Assembly (NCBI RefSeq): GCF_000311825.1
Contig: NZ_HE978570.1
Location: 58,938-122,937, forward strand
Length of the DNA stretch: 64,000 bases
Source of the DNA: Peptoniphilus grossensis ph5
GTDB taxonomy: Bacteria > Bacillota > Clostridia > Tissierellales > Peptoniphilaceae
Direction: 5' to 3'
The notes under the pieces are model-generated. The model saw only the letters and a list, made by a program, of their open reading frames with translations, ran no database searches and was not told where the DNA came from. Numbering within the stretch: the first letter of the stretch is position 1; every line of letters starts with the position of its first letter. The translations under genes and the position numbers were made by a program. Shown piece after piece: positions 8,275 to 16,477 of this stretch.

Positions 8275-9363
8275 CTATACATTAAATTTAAAAACAATTA
8301 CATCGCCATCTTCTACGACATAATCTTTGCCTTCACTTCTTATTAGTCCCTTTTCTCTTGCCACAGCAACAGAACCTGACTCAACTAAGTCCTTGTAGCT
8401 AACAGTGTCAGCTTTTATAAAGCCTCTTTCCATATCTGTGTGGATTTTTCCTGCAGCTGTTGGAGCCTTTGAGCCCTTCTTAATAGTCCAAGCCCTAGTT
8501 TCCATTTCGCCCGTAGTTAAAAATGAAATTAAGCCTAAAAGTTTGTAGGAAGACTTAATTAATTTGTCGAGTCCTGAAGAATCGAGACCAAGTTCTTCCA
8601 AGAAGAGTTCCTTTTCATCTTGGTCTAGAGCAGCAATTTCTGCTTCGATTTCTGCAGAGATGACAACAACTTCGTCGCCAGATTTTTCTGCATAAGCTCT
8701 AACTTTTTTTACATATTCATTGTCTTCCTTGTTTATGTCTTCTTCAGCCACATTGCAGACATAGATGACTGGCTTTGCACTTAGAAGAGAATAATTTTTT
8801 ATAATTTTTTCTTCTTCCTCGTCAAGTTCAACTTCTCTTGCAGGTCTTCCTTCTTCCAAGGCTAATTTTATTTTTTCCAATAGATCTCTTTCCTTGGCAA
8901 GAGATTTTTCTGCTCTAGCTTTCTTTACCACCTTGCCATATCTGTTATCCACTTGTTCAAGGTCTGAAAAAATTAATTCCAAATTTATATTTTCAATATC
9001 ACGAAGAGGGTCGATAGAGCCGTCAACGTGAATAATATTTTCATCGTCAAAGCATCTTACTACATGGACAATGGCATCAACTTCACGAATGTTTGATAAA
9101 AATTGATTTCCAAGTCCTTCGCCCTTGCTGGCACCCTTAACAAGACCAGCTATGTCATAAAATTCTATATTAGTGTGAACAATTTTTTCTGACTTGCTCA
9201 ACTTTGCAAGCACATCTAATCGCTCATCAGGTACATTTACAACCCCAACATTTGGCTCAATAGTTGCAAAGGGATAGTTTGCAGCTTCAGCACCGGCGCT
9301 TGTTAGGGCATTAAATAAAGTTGACTTACCAACATTAGGTAGTCCTACGATTCCAAGTTTCAT
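8275..9363 (-). CDS. ychF: Redox-regulated ATPase YchF/OLA1
   Basis: 362 aa. Walker A GLPNVGKST at residues 7-15, then YPFATIEPNVG, DIAGLVKGASKGEGLGNQF and a C-terminal TGS domain ending VEDGDVIVFKFNV. Members are Obg-family proteins that prefer ATP and bind ribosomes. The ATG at 9363 is chosen because GGAGG lies 7 bases upstream; an ATG 18 bp earlier would place that site inside the gene. It is first in the operon ychF-HAD-rbgA-rnhB-yraN. Confidence 0.96.
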   Translation of the reverse strand: MKLGIVGLPNVGKSTLFNALTSAGAEAANYPFATIEPNVGVVNVPDERLDVLAKLSKSEKIVHTNIEFYDIAGLVKGASKGEGLGNQFLSNIREVDAIVHVVRCFDDENIIHVDGSIDPLRDIENINLELIFSDLEQVDNRYGKVVKKARAEKSLAKERDLLEKIKLALEEGRPAREVELDEEEEKIIKNYSLLSAKPVIYVCNVAEEDINKEDNEYVKKVRAYAEKSGDEVVVISAEIEAEIAALDQDEKELFLEELGLDSSGLDKLIKSSYKLLGLISFLTTGEMETRAWTIKKGSKAPTAAGKIHTDMERGFIKADTVSYKDLVESGSVAVAREKGLIRSEGKDYVVEDGDVIVFKFNV

Positions 9364-9387
9364 TAGAAAACCTCCATTCAAAGTAAA

Positions 9388-9396
9388 ATTATATCA
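9388..9396 (-). promoter_or_regulatory. Extended -10 promoter of ychF
   Basis: TGATATAAT on the minus strand, 25 bp upstream of the ychF ATG. There is no good -35, consistent with an extended -10 promoter. Confidence 0.5.
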
Positions 9397-9420
9397 CAAT
9401 TAGAAAGCTTAGGTATGTAA

Positions 9421-9460
9421 ATTAAAAAAATAGTGCTAATCTTTATGACTAACACTATTA
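9421..9460 (-). terminator. Rho-independent terminator after the secreted-protein gene
   Basis: Arms AATAGTG and CACTATT, with partial inner pairing, followed on the minus strand by seven T. It separates the 9508-10636 gene pair from ychF. Confidence 0.75.
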
Positions 9461-9507
9461 TTTACCGCTTAAATTAAATTTTCAAATTAAACTATAGAAT
9501 ATTTATT

Positions 9508-10005
9508 TTATATCCTATCCCCAAAATTGGATATTTTTCCATATCCATGTATCGGAGAATCGACTCCCCTCGTTAAATCTGTGTCCATTCTAAAAAAATA
9601 CTTTCCATCTATATAATGTAAATTATTAAATTGAGCACGATCTGACCCATTTAAAGACATATTTTTTTCTCCAACATAGTGGTATGACCAATTTCTATAC
9701 GCTTTCTCATATAAAGAAATAACAAATGCTGGTGTAAAAGTAGTTCCTTCATAAGTAGAATTACAATAAATTGTCGTATAACTATTAGTTAATGTGAATT
9801 TATCAGAAGCTAGTCCTTGATAAAAGGAATAATCAAATGAACCGTCAGAGCTCATTCTATCTTCTCTACTCGCCCAATTAAAGATACAATCATCACTCTC
9901 CTTTTTTCCATCAACGATTTCATTGCTTGTAGCAAATACACTAGAAGAGCAAATCAATATCATAATTGATACTAAAACAAATTTCTTACAAAACCTTTTT
10001 ATCAT
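9508..10005 (-). CDS. Small secreted protein of unknown function
   Basis: 165 aa. A classical signal peptide is visible: basic MIKRFCKK, hydrophobic VLVSIMILICSSS, then VFA-TSN, a likely signal peptidase I site near residue 26. The mature part is about 140 aa, rich in Tyr, Asn, Ser and Asp, with only two cysteines; I recognise no domain. The start overlaps the end of the VanZ-like gene by 20 bp, so the two are co-transcribed and probably coupled. The spacing of aromatic residues suggests a beta-sandwich, but that is only impression. Confidence 0.7.
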   Translation of the reverse strand: MIKRFCKKFVLVSIMILICSSSVFATSNEIVDGKKESDDCIFNWASREDRMSSDGSFDYSFYQGLASDKFTLTNSYTTIYCNSTYEGTTFTPAFVISLYEKAYRNWSYHYVGEKNMSLNGSDRAQFNNLHYIDGKYFFRMDTDLTRGVDSPIHGYGKISNFGDRI

Positions 10006-10636
10006 TAAAACCTACTAAATTTAACTTGAACGGAATTTTACAAATAACTTCAGCTGTAATAATAGCAGATAATAAACCTAATAAGATATTGTCTAAATTA
10101 AAGCTTTTGTATATAAAGAATTTCACCACTTCTAACGAAATAATAATAATTGAAATAAATATATAGTAATTTCTATGGTATTTAGTTTTGATAAAAATAA
10201 AAACTGGAATTAGATAAATAATTGGAAATATAATAAATTTAAAAAAAGAAAAATAATTTAGTTTACTTGTTAAAGTCAAAAAATCATAAAAATAATTTAT
10301 AACTGATTTAAATGGAATCACATTAACTGTTGGATAATTATAATTAATATTTCTGATAAAAATGAAAAATATAAAGAATATATATACGAAAATCGAAATA
10401 TATTCTGTTATTTTTAATAATATTTTTCTTTCATTTCCATTTATCGATAAAACAACTAGATATGCCAGAACCAATAAAAATAATAATATTATAGAGAAGC
10501 GCATTAAAGTATCATTATCAATAAATAATTTTCCTCTTATCATACCAGGTAAAACACTTATTAACATTACAAGTAATGACAATATACCCAAATAAAAACT
10601 TGTTAGATAGATTAAAGATAAAATTTTCTTTTTCAT
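9986..10636 (-). CDS. VanZ-like integral membrane protein
   Basis: 216 aa, strongly hydrophobic, with about six membrane segments. It keeps traces of the VanZ family: VNVIPFKSVINYF (near residues 104-116; VanZ has NLIPF) and a late segment SFNLDNILLGLLSAIITA resembling the VanZ element around FDIDDIILN. Otherwise it is divergent and very rich in Ile/Phe. VanZ proteins are linked to low-level teicoplanin resistance, but the function of most members is unknown. Pairing with a secreted protein of unknown function is unusual. ATG with SD AGGGGG. Confidence 0.6.
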   Translation of the reverse strand: MKKKILSLIYLTSFYLGILSLLVMLISVLPGMIRGKLFIDNDTLMRFSIILLFLLVLAYLVVLSINGNERKILLKITEYISIFVYIFFIFFIFIRNINYNYPTVNVIPFKSVINYFYDFLTLTSKLNYFSFFKFIIFPIIYLIPVFIFIKTKYHRNYYIFISIIIISLEVVKFFIYKSFNLDNILLGLLSAIITAEVICKIPFKLNLVGFNDKKVL

Positions 10637-10689
10637 AATGCCCCCTAAATAATCAAGAAATTATTTTTAGCTTGCTTTATTCATTTACT

Positions 10690-10718
10690 ATGATATTACT
10701 TTTCCCTCAAAAAAACAA
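10690..10718 (-). promoter_or_regulatory. Possible promoter of the VanZ-like gene pair
   Basis: TTGTTT and TATCAT with 17 bp spacing on the minus strand, about 55 bp ahead of the VanZ-like ATG. The match is moderate. Confidence 0.35.
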
Positions 10719-10768
10719 GCTCCTTTTTCAATAATTTTTCTATCCTTTTATTTAGCTATTTTTTATTG

Positions 10769-10774
10769 TATAAT
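10769..10774 (+). promoter_or_regulatory. -10 element of the degenerate ABC gene pair
   Basis: TATAAT, 31 bp upstream of the ATG at 10806; no convincing -35 was found. Confidence 0.4.
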
Positions 10775-10805
10775 GAGTTTATCAATTATTAAAGAGGTGA
10801 ATAGT

Positions 10806-12173
10806 ATGAGTGCCATCGTCATAAATGACCTGACAAAACGCAAGGGCAAGGAAAAAGTCTTATCAAATTTAAATTTAGAAATTTTAGATGGCGAATTTTT
10901 CTCTCTTCTTGGAACAGAAAACTCCGGAAAGACAACTCTTGCTAGAATTATAATGGGATACTTAAAACCTGGTAGTGGATCTATTAGGGTTTATGATATG
11001 GATTCATTTAAGGAATCAAAAGAAATAAAAGAAACTGTGTCCTTCGTATCTGAAGATATGATTTTCGATTCAAAGATAAAATCTTATACTTTATTAAAGA
11101 AGACACTTAGCGCACATGGTTTGTCTAACACAGAAGACATTGATGTCCTTTGTGATTATTTTGAATTTAATTCAAACCTTCGCATTTGCGACTTGAGAGA
11201 TAGAGAAAGAAAACTCTTTGCAATTATTAATGCCTTAGTTATAAAACCAAGACTTTTAATTTTAGACTCTCCAGCAAAATTTTTAGAAGAAAAGGATATA
11301 GATAGACTCTTCTCTCATGTAAAGAGATTAAATGAAAGTGAAGGCTTAACAGTTTTACTACTCTCTGATTCTCTCAGAGAGGCAAAAAAATATTCTTCAA
11401 GAATTGCCTACTTGTCTGATGGAAAAATCCAAGACACTGAATACAATAATGTCAAGGCAGCTGGAGACAAGGTTTTAAAAATTGACTCTTACAGAGGAAA
11501 TTTAAATTACTTTACATCTATTGGCGCAAGAATTATTAAGGATGAGGAAGATGAAACAATCCTCTACTATGATGGAGCCCTTCCTGAACTTTCAAAGGTG
11601 ATCTATGAAGAAGCCCTTGAAAATTATGTACTTGAAGATGCAAAATTATCTGACAAGGTAAATGCTTACTACAAGGGAGAAAATGCAAAGCTTCCTAGAA
11701 GAAAAGCTCCTGCTCCAGTAAAAGATGTAGAAGAGACTCCTACAGAAAAAATTTCTAAAAGTGGTCTTGAAACTTCCGAAGTTAATGGAGTGACAGAAAG
11801 CACAATAAAAATTAGCGATGCAGAAAATAATTTTTCCGAAGTAGAAGGCGTCAATTTAGAAAATTCTGAAAAAGATGTAATTCACAACACAAAGACAAAT
11901 CTTTTTGTCGATGAAGATAAAGTTGTTCTCGGAGAAGAAAATTCTCCTGAAATAAAAGAAGAAGTTTCTCCTGAATTAGAAATTGAAAAACCAGAAACAA
12001 TTAATGAAGTTGAGCCTAAGCTAGAGGAAAACTTTGTTGATAATAAAGAAATTTTCCACGACCGTTCAGAAGAAAATAGAAAAGACGATACAATTATTTT
12101 TAAAACCTCTGATGAAGGCGTCTTTAATGCAACAGAAGAGACAAGGCTAAAGGAGGATAAAGATGATATTTAA
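10806..12173 (+). CDS. ABC transporter ATP-binding protein with degenerate catalytic motifs and an acidic tail
   Basis: 455 aa. Residues 1-210 align with ABC-2-type export ATPases. Walker A is good (GTENSGKT, 36-43). The LSGGQ-type signature is replaced by DLRDRER (129-135), Walker B ends LLILDSP with Ser155 in place of the catalytic Glu, and the H-loop region reads LLLSDS with no His. Residues from about 310 to the end form a low-complexity, Glu/Lys/Asn-rich tail, probably disordered. Start ATG at 10806 with SD AGAGGTG; an in-frame ATG at 10773 overlaps the -10. The ABC-2 permease starts 11 bp before its stop. It may be nucleotide-binding but hydrolysis-deficient. Confidence 0.85.
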   Translation: MSAIVINDLTKRKGKEKVLSNLNLEILDGEFFSLLGTENSGKTTLARIIMGYLKPGSGSIRVYDMDSFKESKEIKETVSFVSEDMIFDSKIKSYTLLKKTLSAHGLSNTEDIDVLCDYFEFNSNLRICDLRDRERKLFAIINALVIKPRLLILDSPAKFLEEKDIDRLFSHVKRLNESEGLTVLLLSDSLREAKKYSSRIAYLSDGKIQDTEYNNVKAAGDKVLKIDSYRGNLNYFTSIGARIIKDEEDETILYYDGALPELSKVIYEEALENYVLEDAKLSDKVNAYYKGENAKLPRRKAPAPVKDVEETPTEKISKSGLETSEVNGVTESTIKISDAENNFSEVEGVNLENSEKDVIHNTKTNLFVDEDKVVLGEENSPEIKEEVSPELEIEKPETINEVEPKLEENFVDNKEIFHDRSEENRKDDTIIFKTSDEGVFNATEETRLKEDKDDI

Positions 12174-13002
12174 TATGGAATTTAAATCAAATTTTGCAAA
12201 GATGATATCTTGGGCAATCGTCCTAATAATTTTACTTGGACTTATGCTTGCTTTCTATCCTTTCCTTGCAGAGTCACAAATGAACTCACTATTTAATTCA
12301 GTTATGGAAAGCTTTAACGAGCCAACTAGAAATATTTTGGGAGTTTATGAAGGCATGGATATAGTAAATATTGGCGATTACCTTGCCCTTGTTTACCATT
12401 ACCTTGCAGTTTTAATATTTGTATTTGCAATGCAACTTGGAGCAAGTTCCCTTGCTAAGGAACAAAGCTCTGGCAACATTGAATACATTTATTCAAATCC
12501 AATTTCAAAATCAGAAATCGTAACAGGAAAAATTGCTGCCAACTTGTTGACTTACATCTTATTTTTAATAATTATGGGACTTGCAACAGTTGGACTTGTT
12601 CTTGGAATTTCTTCCATAGGAATTGGAGCAAGTGATGCTGCTGAAATAACAAGCTTTGAAATTTTTGAAGCAGTAGTAAAAGTTTTCGTTGGACTACTTG
12701 GCTCAGGTCTAGTATTTATGTCCATTGGCTACTTCTTCTCTTCAATGTCAAAATCTTCACTACACCAAGATGCAGTAGCTGCCCTATTTGTATTCTTAAT
12801 TGTACTACTTACAATTGTTGGAAAAGTTATGGGCGATGTATTTGGCATGGTTGTATCTTACTTCCCTAACGAAGCCTTTAGACCTTGTAGCTTTGTCAGT
12901 GCAGACCTAAACCTATTTGGCATAATAGCAAATGCAGTAATCTTTATCCTCATGATAGTATTGACTTACACAATATATTCAAGTAAAGAACTTAAATATT
13001 AA
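12163..13002 (+). CDS. ABC-2 type permease
   Basis: 279 aa with about six membrane segments. The block LAKEQSSGNIEYIYSNPISK, followed by EIVTGKIAAN, is the typical ABC-2 permease motif (an amphipathic stretch with E..GTIE-like residues between TM2 and TM3). Start ATG 12163 with SD AAGGAGG, overlapping the ATPase gene by 11 bp. The substrate is unknown; relatives export peptides, lipids or drugs. With the unusual ATPase upstream it probably forms one complex. Confidence 0.85.
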   Translation: MIFNMEFKSNFAKMISWAIVLIILLGLMLAFYPFLAESQMNSLFNSVMESFNEPTRNILGVYEGMDIVNIGDYLALVYHYLAVLIFVFAMQLGASSLAKEQSSGNIEYIYSNPISKSEIVTGKIAANLLTYILFLIIMGLATVGLVLGISSIGIGASDAAEITSFEIFEAVVKVFVGLLGSGLVFMSIGYFFSSMSKSSLHQDAVAALFVFLIVLLTIVGKVMGDVFGMVVSYFPNEAFRPCSFVSADLNLFGIIANAVIFILMIVLTYTIYSSKELKY

Positions 13003-13008
13003 TTTTAG

Positions 13009-13039
13009 AAACTACCTTGTAAAACGAGGTAGTTTTTTT
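13009..13039 (+). terminator. Rho-independent terminator after the ABC-2 permease
   Basis: Arms AAACTACCT/AGGTAGTTT, a 9-base loop and a T run. Confidence 0.92.
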
Positions 13040-13128
13040 GTGCTCAAAATTATTTTTCATAAATTCTAATTTTAAAAATTTGTCAGAATTATTATCTCTA
13101 TCACGAATATATTAGTGAAGGAGGAAAT

Positions 13129-13650
13129 ATGGATAATAAAGACTTGATAGAAAGGCTAAAAAATAAAGATGAAGATGCCCTTTATATATTTATTGAAGAG
13201 TACGGAAAAATATTAAAGGGTGTTATTTCAAAAACGCTTTGGAAATATCCAAACCTTTGGGAAGAAGCCATGAATGACGCACTTTTAAGTATATGGCAAA
13301 ATATTAAATACTTTGACCCAAGTAGGTCTACTTTTAAAAATTGGTGTGCCCTTGTTGCTAAGTATAGAGCCATAGATATCCTTAGAAAAGAAATTAAATT
13401 TGAAAGCCTTAGACTAGATGAAGATTCAAAAATCGTCGATTCAGATTTATCTTCAAATCTAGAAATAGAAGAAATTCTTTCACTTTTAAATGACGAAGAC
13501 AAAAAACTTTTTGAAAATATTTTTATCCATGGGCTCTCCTATAAAGAGGCAGCATCTAAACAAAATATTTCCACAGCAAATGCCTATAAAAAAGTTAGCA
13601 GAGGAAGAAATTTTTTAAAAAAATGGAGGGAAAGTTTTTATGAAAAATAA
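13129..13650 (+). CDS. RNA polymerase sigma-70 family factor, ECF type
   Basis: 173 aa. Region 2 covers about residues 10-85, with FDPSRSTFKNWCALVAKYRAID matching the -10 recognition helix. Region 4 (about 120-170) has LLNDEDKKLFENIFIHGLSYKEAA and a helix-turn-helix ending KKVSRGRNFLKK. No region 3 is present, so it is an ECF factor. SD GAAGGAGG. The next gene overlaps by 11 bp and looks like its anti-sigma factor. Confidence 0.92.
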   Translation: MDNKDLIERLKNKDEDALYIFIEEYGKILKGVISKTLWKYPNLWEEAMNDALLSIWQNIKYFDPSRSTFKNWCALVAKYRAIDILRKEIKFESLRLDEDSKIVDSDLSSNLEIEEILSLLNDEDKKLFENIFIHGLSYKEAASKQNISTANAYKKVSRGRNFLKKWRESFYEK

Positions 13651-14680
13651 TATTTATGATGAGTTAAACGACATGAAAATGGAATATGAAGAAGTTCCTC
13701 TTAATGATTTTGAAAGAGAAAATCTAAAAAGAACTGTGAGATCCTTAAAAATAAAAAACAAGAAAAATAAGTTTAATAAAAAAGTGGCGGCAATAGCAGC
13801 ATCACTTATTTTAGTTTTTGGCATATCAAATTACACATCCGGTGGCTATGTCTTTGCTAAGACAAGAGAATTAGCAAGTAACTTTAAAATTACTTTATCT
13901 AATGCCATGGGACTATCAAGGGAAGTTGATGAGTACAGCGTAAATTTAAACGAAGCTTTTGAAATAAATGGCAAAAAATATATTTTTGATAAATTTATTA
14001 TTGAAGATAATAATTTATACACTGTAATTTTGAGCTTAAATGACACAGAAAAAATTCTCTCTGGAGAAGTTTCCTTAAGTGAACTCAAAGTTAATGGCAA
14101 GAAAAATCAAATTCTTAGCTCCAGTGGCTCTGGATATACTTTACCTGAAGATAAAAAAGTAAATGTCTATACTCTTAAATATGATTTAGAAGACTCCTTG
14201 CCAAAAGAAGGCAAAGTTAATTTAGAATTTTTCTTCGATGAATTTTTAGGAAACGAGAAAAAAATTAGTCTCTCAACAAATATAGATATGTCACAAATGC
14301 AAATGAATAAAAATCTTATAGCAAAGGACTTTACTATTCCAAATACAAATAATATTGTCATTGAAAGCTTTACTACAAGCCCAGCTTCACAAAAAATTGT
14401 ACTAACCTATCCTGACACCGAAGATGGATATATTTATTCAATAAAAGCCAGAGATTCCAAAGATAGATTTGTTTATTTTGAAACATGTGAAGCAGAAAAA
14501 AACAAATCCAACCTTTACTTCTCTCCAGTCACTAGCAAAGTTACTGCCGATGAACTTTTAAATGAAATAAAAACACTAAAATGCCAATTATACAGAGTGA
14601 CAGTCCACAGCTATGACGGCAAAGAAATGCTTATTGGAGAACAAGCAATTGGTGATGAGTTCACTCTCACTTTAAAATAA
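13640..14680 (+). CDS. Anti-sigma factor-like membrane protein with a DUF4179-type domain
   Basis: 346 aa. A cytoplasmic N-terminus of about 50 residues rich in Lys/Glu is followed by one membrane helix (VAAIAASLILVFGISNY, about 50-66) and a large extracellular region beginning like DUF4179 proteins (TRELASNFKITLSNAMGL, then NEAFEINGKKYIFDKFIIEDNNLYTVILSL). Such proteins partner ECF factors and hold them inactive until a surface signal arrives. Overlap with the sigma gene supports coupled expression. The signal and regulon are not visible. Confidence 0.82.
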   Translation: MKNNIYDELNDMKMEYEEVPLNDFERENLKRTVRSLKIKNKKNKFNKKVAAIAASLILVFGISNYTSGGYVFAKTRELASNFKITLSNAMGLSREVDEYSVNLNEAFEINGKKYIFDKFIIEDNNLYTVILSLNDTEKILSGEVSLSELKVNGKKNQILSSSGSGYTLPEDKKVNVYTLKYDLEDSLPKEGKVNLEFFFDEFLGNEKKISLSTNIDMSQMQMNKNLIAKDFTIPNTNNIVIESFTTSPASQKIVLTYPDTEDGYIYSIKARDSKDRFVYFETCEAEKNKSNLYFSPVTSKVTADELLNEIKTLKCQLYRVTVHSYDGKEMLIGEQAIGDEFTLTLK

Positions 14681-14695
14681 AATTTTACATTAAGG

Positions 14696-14730
14696 AAAAA
14701 GTCCTACCCGACAAAAGGTAGGACTTTTTT
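14696..14730. terminator. Bidirectional terminator between convergent genes
   Basis: Stem of GTCCTACC with GGTAGGAC, flanked by A5 and T6, so it can end transcription of the anti-sigma gene (+) and of the amino-acid ABC operon (-). Confidence 0.93.
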
Positions 14731-14752
14731 CCATACAATTATTTTATGAGGT

Positions 14753-15574
14753 TTATGCGATTTTTTCTATTTGTTTCATATTTTCTAAACTTTTTAATTT
14801 TTCTGATTCAATGTTATTTGATTCTTCAATTTTTTCGTTGTAAATTCTATTTAATTCTTCTTCTGTGACTTCATTTGGAAGGATGTCTAGGACAACTTCA
14901 CCCTTATTTAGCATTATTATTCTGTCAGAATATTCTATGGCGTTCTTAAGGTTGTGAGTAATCATAAGTGTTGTGATCTTTTCTTTTTTTATTAAGTCGT
15001 TAGTCTTATCCATGATTAACTTTGATGTCTTTGGATCAAGGGCTGCTGTGTGTTCGTCAAGTAAAAGTATCTTTGGTTTTTTTACTGTCGCCATTAATAG
15101 AGATAGTGATTGTCTTTGTCCACCTGATAAAAATTTTACTTGTGTCTTTAATTTGTTTTCAAGTCCAAGGTCAATGGATTTTAGTTTTTCAATTATTTTT
15201 TCATTGTTGTTCTTGTCGATTAATTTTTTGAAGGTAAATTTGTTGCCCTTCTTAAATGCCATAGACATATTTTCCAAAATATTTAAGCTTTGGCAAACTC
15301 CCTTTGATGGGTCTTGGTTTACCTTGCCAATGTCAATTGCCCTCTTGTCTTCAGATAATTTTGCAATGTCCACATCGTCTAAGAGAATTTCTCCCTTGTC
15401 TGGGTTAAGTGAACCACTTATCATGTTAAATAGTGTGGACTTGCCACAGCCATTTGGTCCTAAAATTGCAACGCACTTATTGTCTTCGATTTCAAGGGAA
15501 AAGTTATTAAATACTTGATTTTCTTCTTCCATTCCCTTGTAAAAAGTTTTTGATATATTATTAATTTTTAGCAT
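14753..15574 (-). CDS. Amino-acid ABC transporter ATP-binding protein (TrpXYZ family)
   Basis: 273 aa. Walker A GPNGCGKST, signature LSGGQRQ, Walker B ILLLDEHTAALDP; the His after DE is typical of this family, which goes with DUF534-type binding proteins. H-loop MITHNL is intact. It overlaps the permease gene by 14 bp and is last of three genes under a T-box leader, so it powers uptake of an aromatic amino acid (inference from the leader). Confidence 0.92.
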   Translation of the reverse strand: MLKINNISKTFYKGMEEENQVFNNFSLEIEDNKCVAILGPNGCGKSTLFNMISGSLNPDKGEILLDDVDIAKLSEDKRAIDIGKVNQDPSKGVCQSLNILENMSMAFKKGNKFTFKKLIDKNNNEKIIEKLKSIDLGLENKLKTQVKFLSGGQRQSLSLLMATVKKPKILLLDEHTAALDPKTSKLIMDKTNDLIKKEKITTLMITHNLKNAIEYSDRIIMLNKGEVVLDILPNEVTEEELNRIYNEKIEESNNIESEKLKSLENMKQIEKIA

Positions 15575-16445
15575 TTTCTTCCCTCTTTCCCTTTAATACA
15601 GATAGCCCCTTGGAGGAGACATTGTTATAAACTATAAAGAATACTACTATTATTGCAGTTATTCCCTTTAAATCACTTGGAGCAAGTCCAATGTAAAGGG
15701 CTATGCCGTAAATGATTCTATAAATTATTGCTCCGATTATTGCCCTTGTGGTTCTATTTAAAAAGTTTGCGTTCTTTAAAAAGGCATCACCAATGATAAC
15801 TGATGCAAGAGCTGATACGATTATGGCTTGACCCATAGTAATGTCTGCGTAGCCATTTGACTGTGCCATTAAGGCTCCTGCCAAGGCTGCAAGGGCATTT
15901 GATATTATAAGACCTATGGCTATATACTTGTCTGGATTTTTGCCAAGAGCCTTTACTAGACTTTCATTGTCCCCCGTTGCCAATAAGAGGTAGCCTCTTT
16001 CTGTCTTTAAGAACCAGTCCAAGGCAATTTTTATTATTAGGGTCATAATAATTAGGATTACAATCTTTGGTAGGCTTTCAAAAAGTTGAAAAACAGTTTT
16101 GTAATCAAAGAAGGTAACATTTGGCGTGCCAGTGATTCTCAAGTTAACTGAATATAAAAATGTCATAGTCAAAATCCCTGCAAGGATTGCCTGAATTTTA
16201 AATTTTCTAAACAAAACATAAGTTATATATCCGCCTAGGCCACCTGCCATAAATGAAAATAGCATTGCAAGTAGTGGGTTCATTCCAAGTGTTAGCATCT
16301 TTGCAAAGACAAAGGCTCCCAGTGGAAAGGTACCTTCCACAGACATATCTGGAAAATCTAAAATTTTAAAGGTTATTACTACTCCTATTGTCAATATGGA
16401 AAATATAAGTCCCATGACAATGGATTCCATTATTACTGAATTCAA
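15561..16445 (-). CDS. Amino-acid ABC transporter permease (TrpXYZ family)
   Basis: 294 aa with 8-9 membrane segments. It belongs to the BPD_transp_2-type permeases: DMSVEGTFPLGAF near residue 35 and NPDKYIAIGLIISNALAALAGAL in the centre. It sits between the binding protein and ATPase genes, 32 bp after the former and overlapping the latter. Family permeases work with PF04392-type lipoproteins. Confidence 0.9.
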   Translation of the reverse strand: MNSVIMESIVMGLIFSILTIGVVITFKILDFPDMSVEGTFPLGAFVFAKMLTLGMNPLLAMLFSFMAGGLGGYITYVLFRKFKIQAILAGILTMTFLYSVNLRITGTPNVTFFDYKTVFQLFESLPKIVILIIMTLIIKIALDWFLKTERGYLLLATGDNESLVKALGKNPDKYIAIGLIISNALAALAGALMAQSNGYADITMGQAIIVSALASVIIGDAFLKNANFLNRTTRAIIGAIIYRIIYGIALYIGLAPSDLKGITAIIVVFFIVYNNVSSKGLSVLKGKREENAKN

Positions 16446-16477
16446 CTTTCTTCCTCCTAAAAATTTTCGTGAATTTA

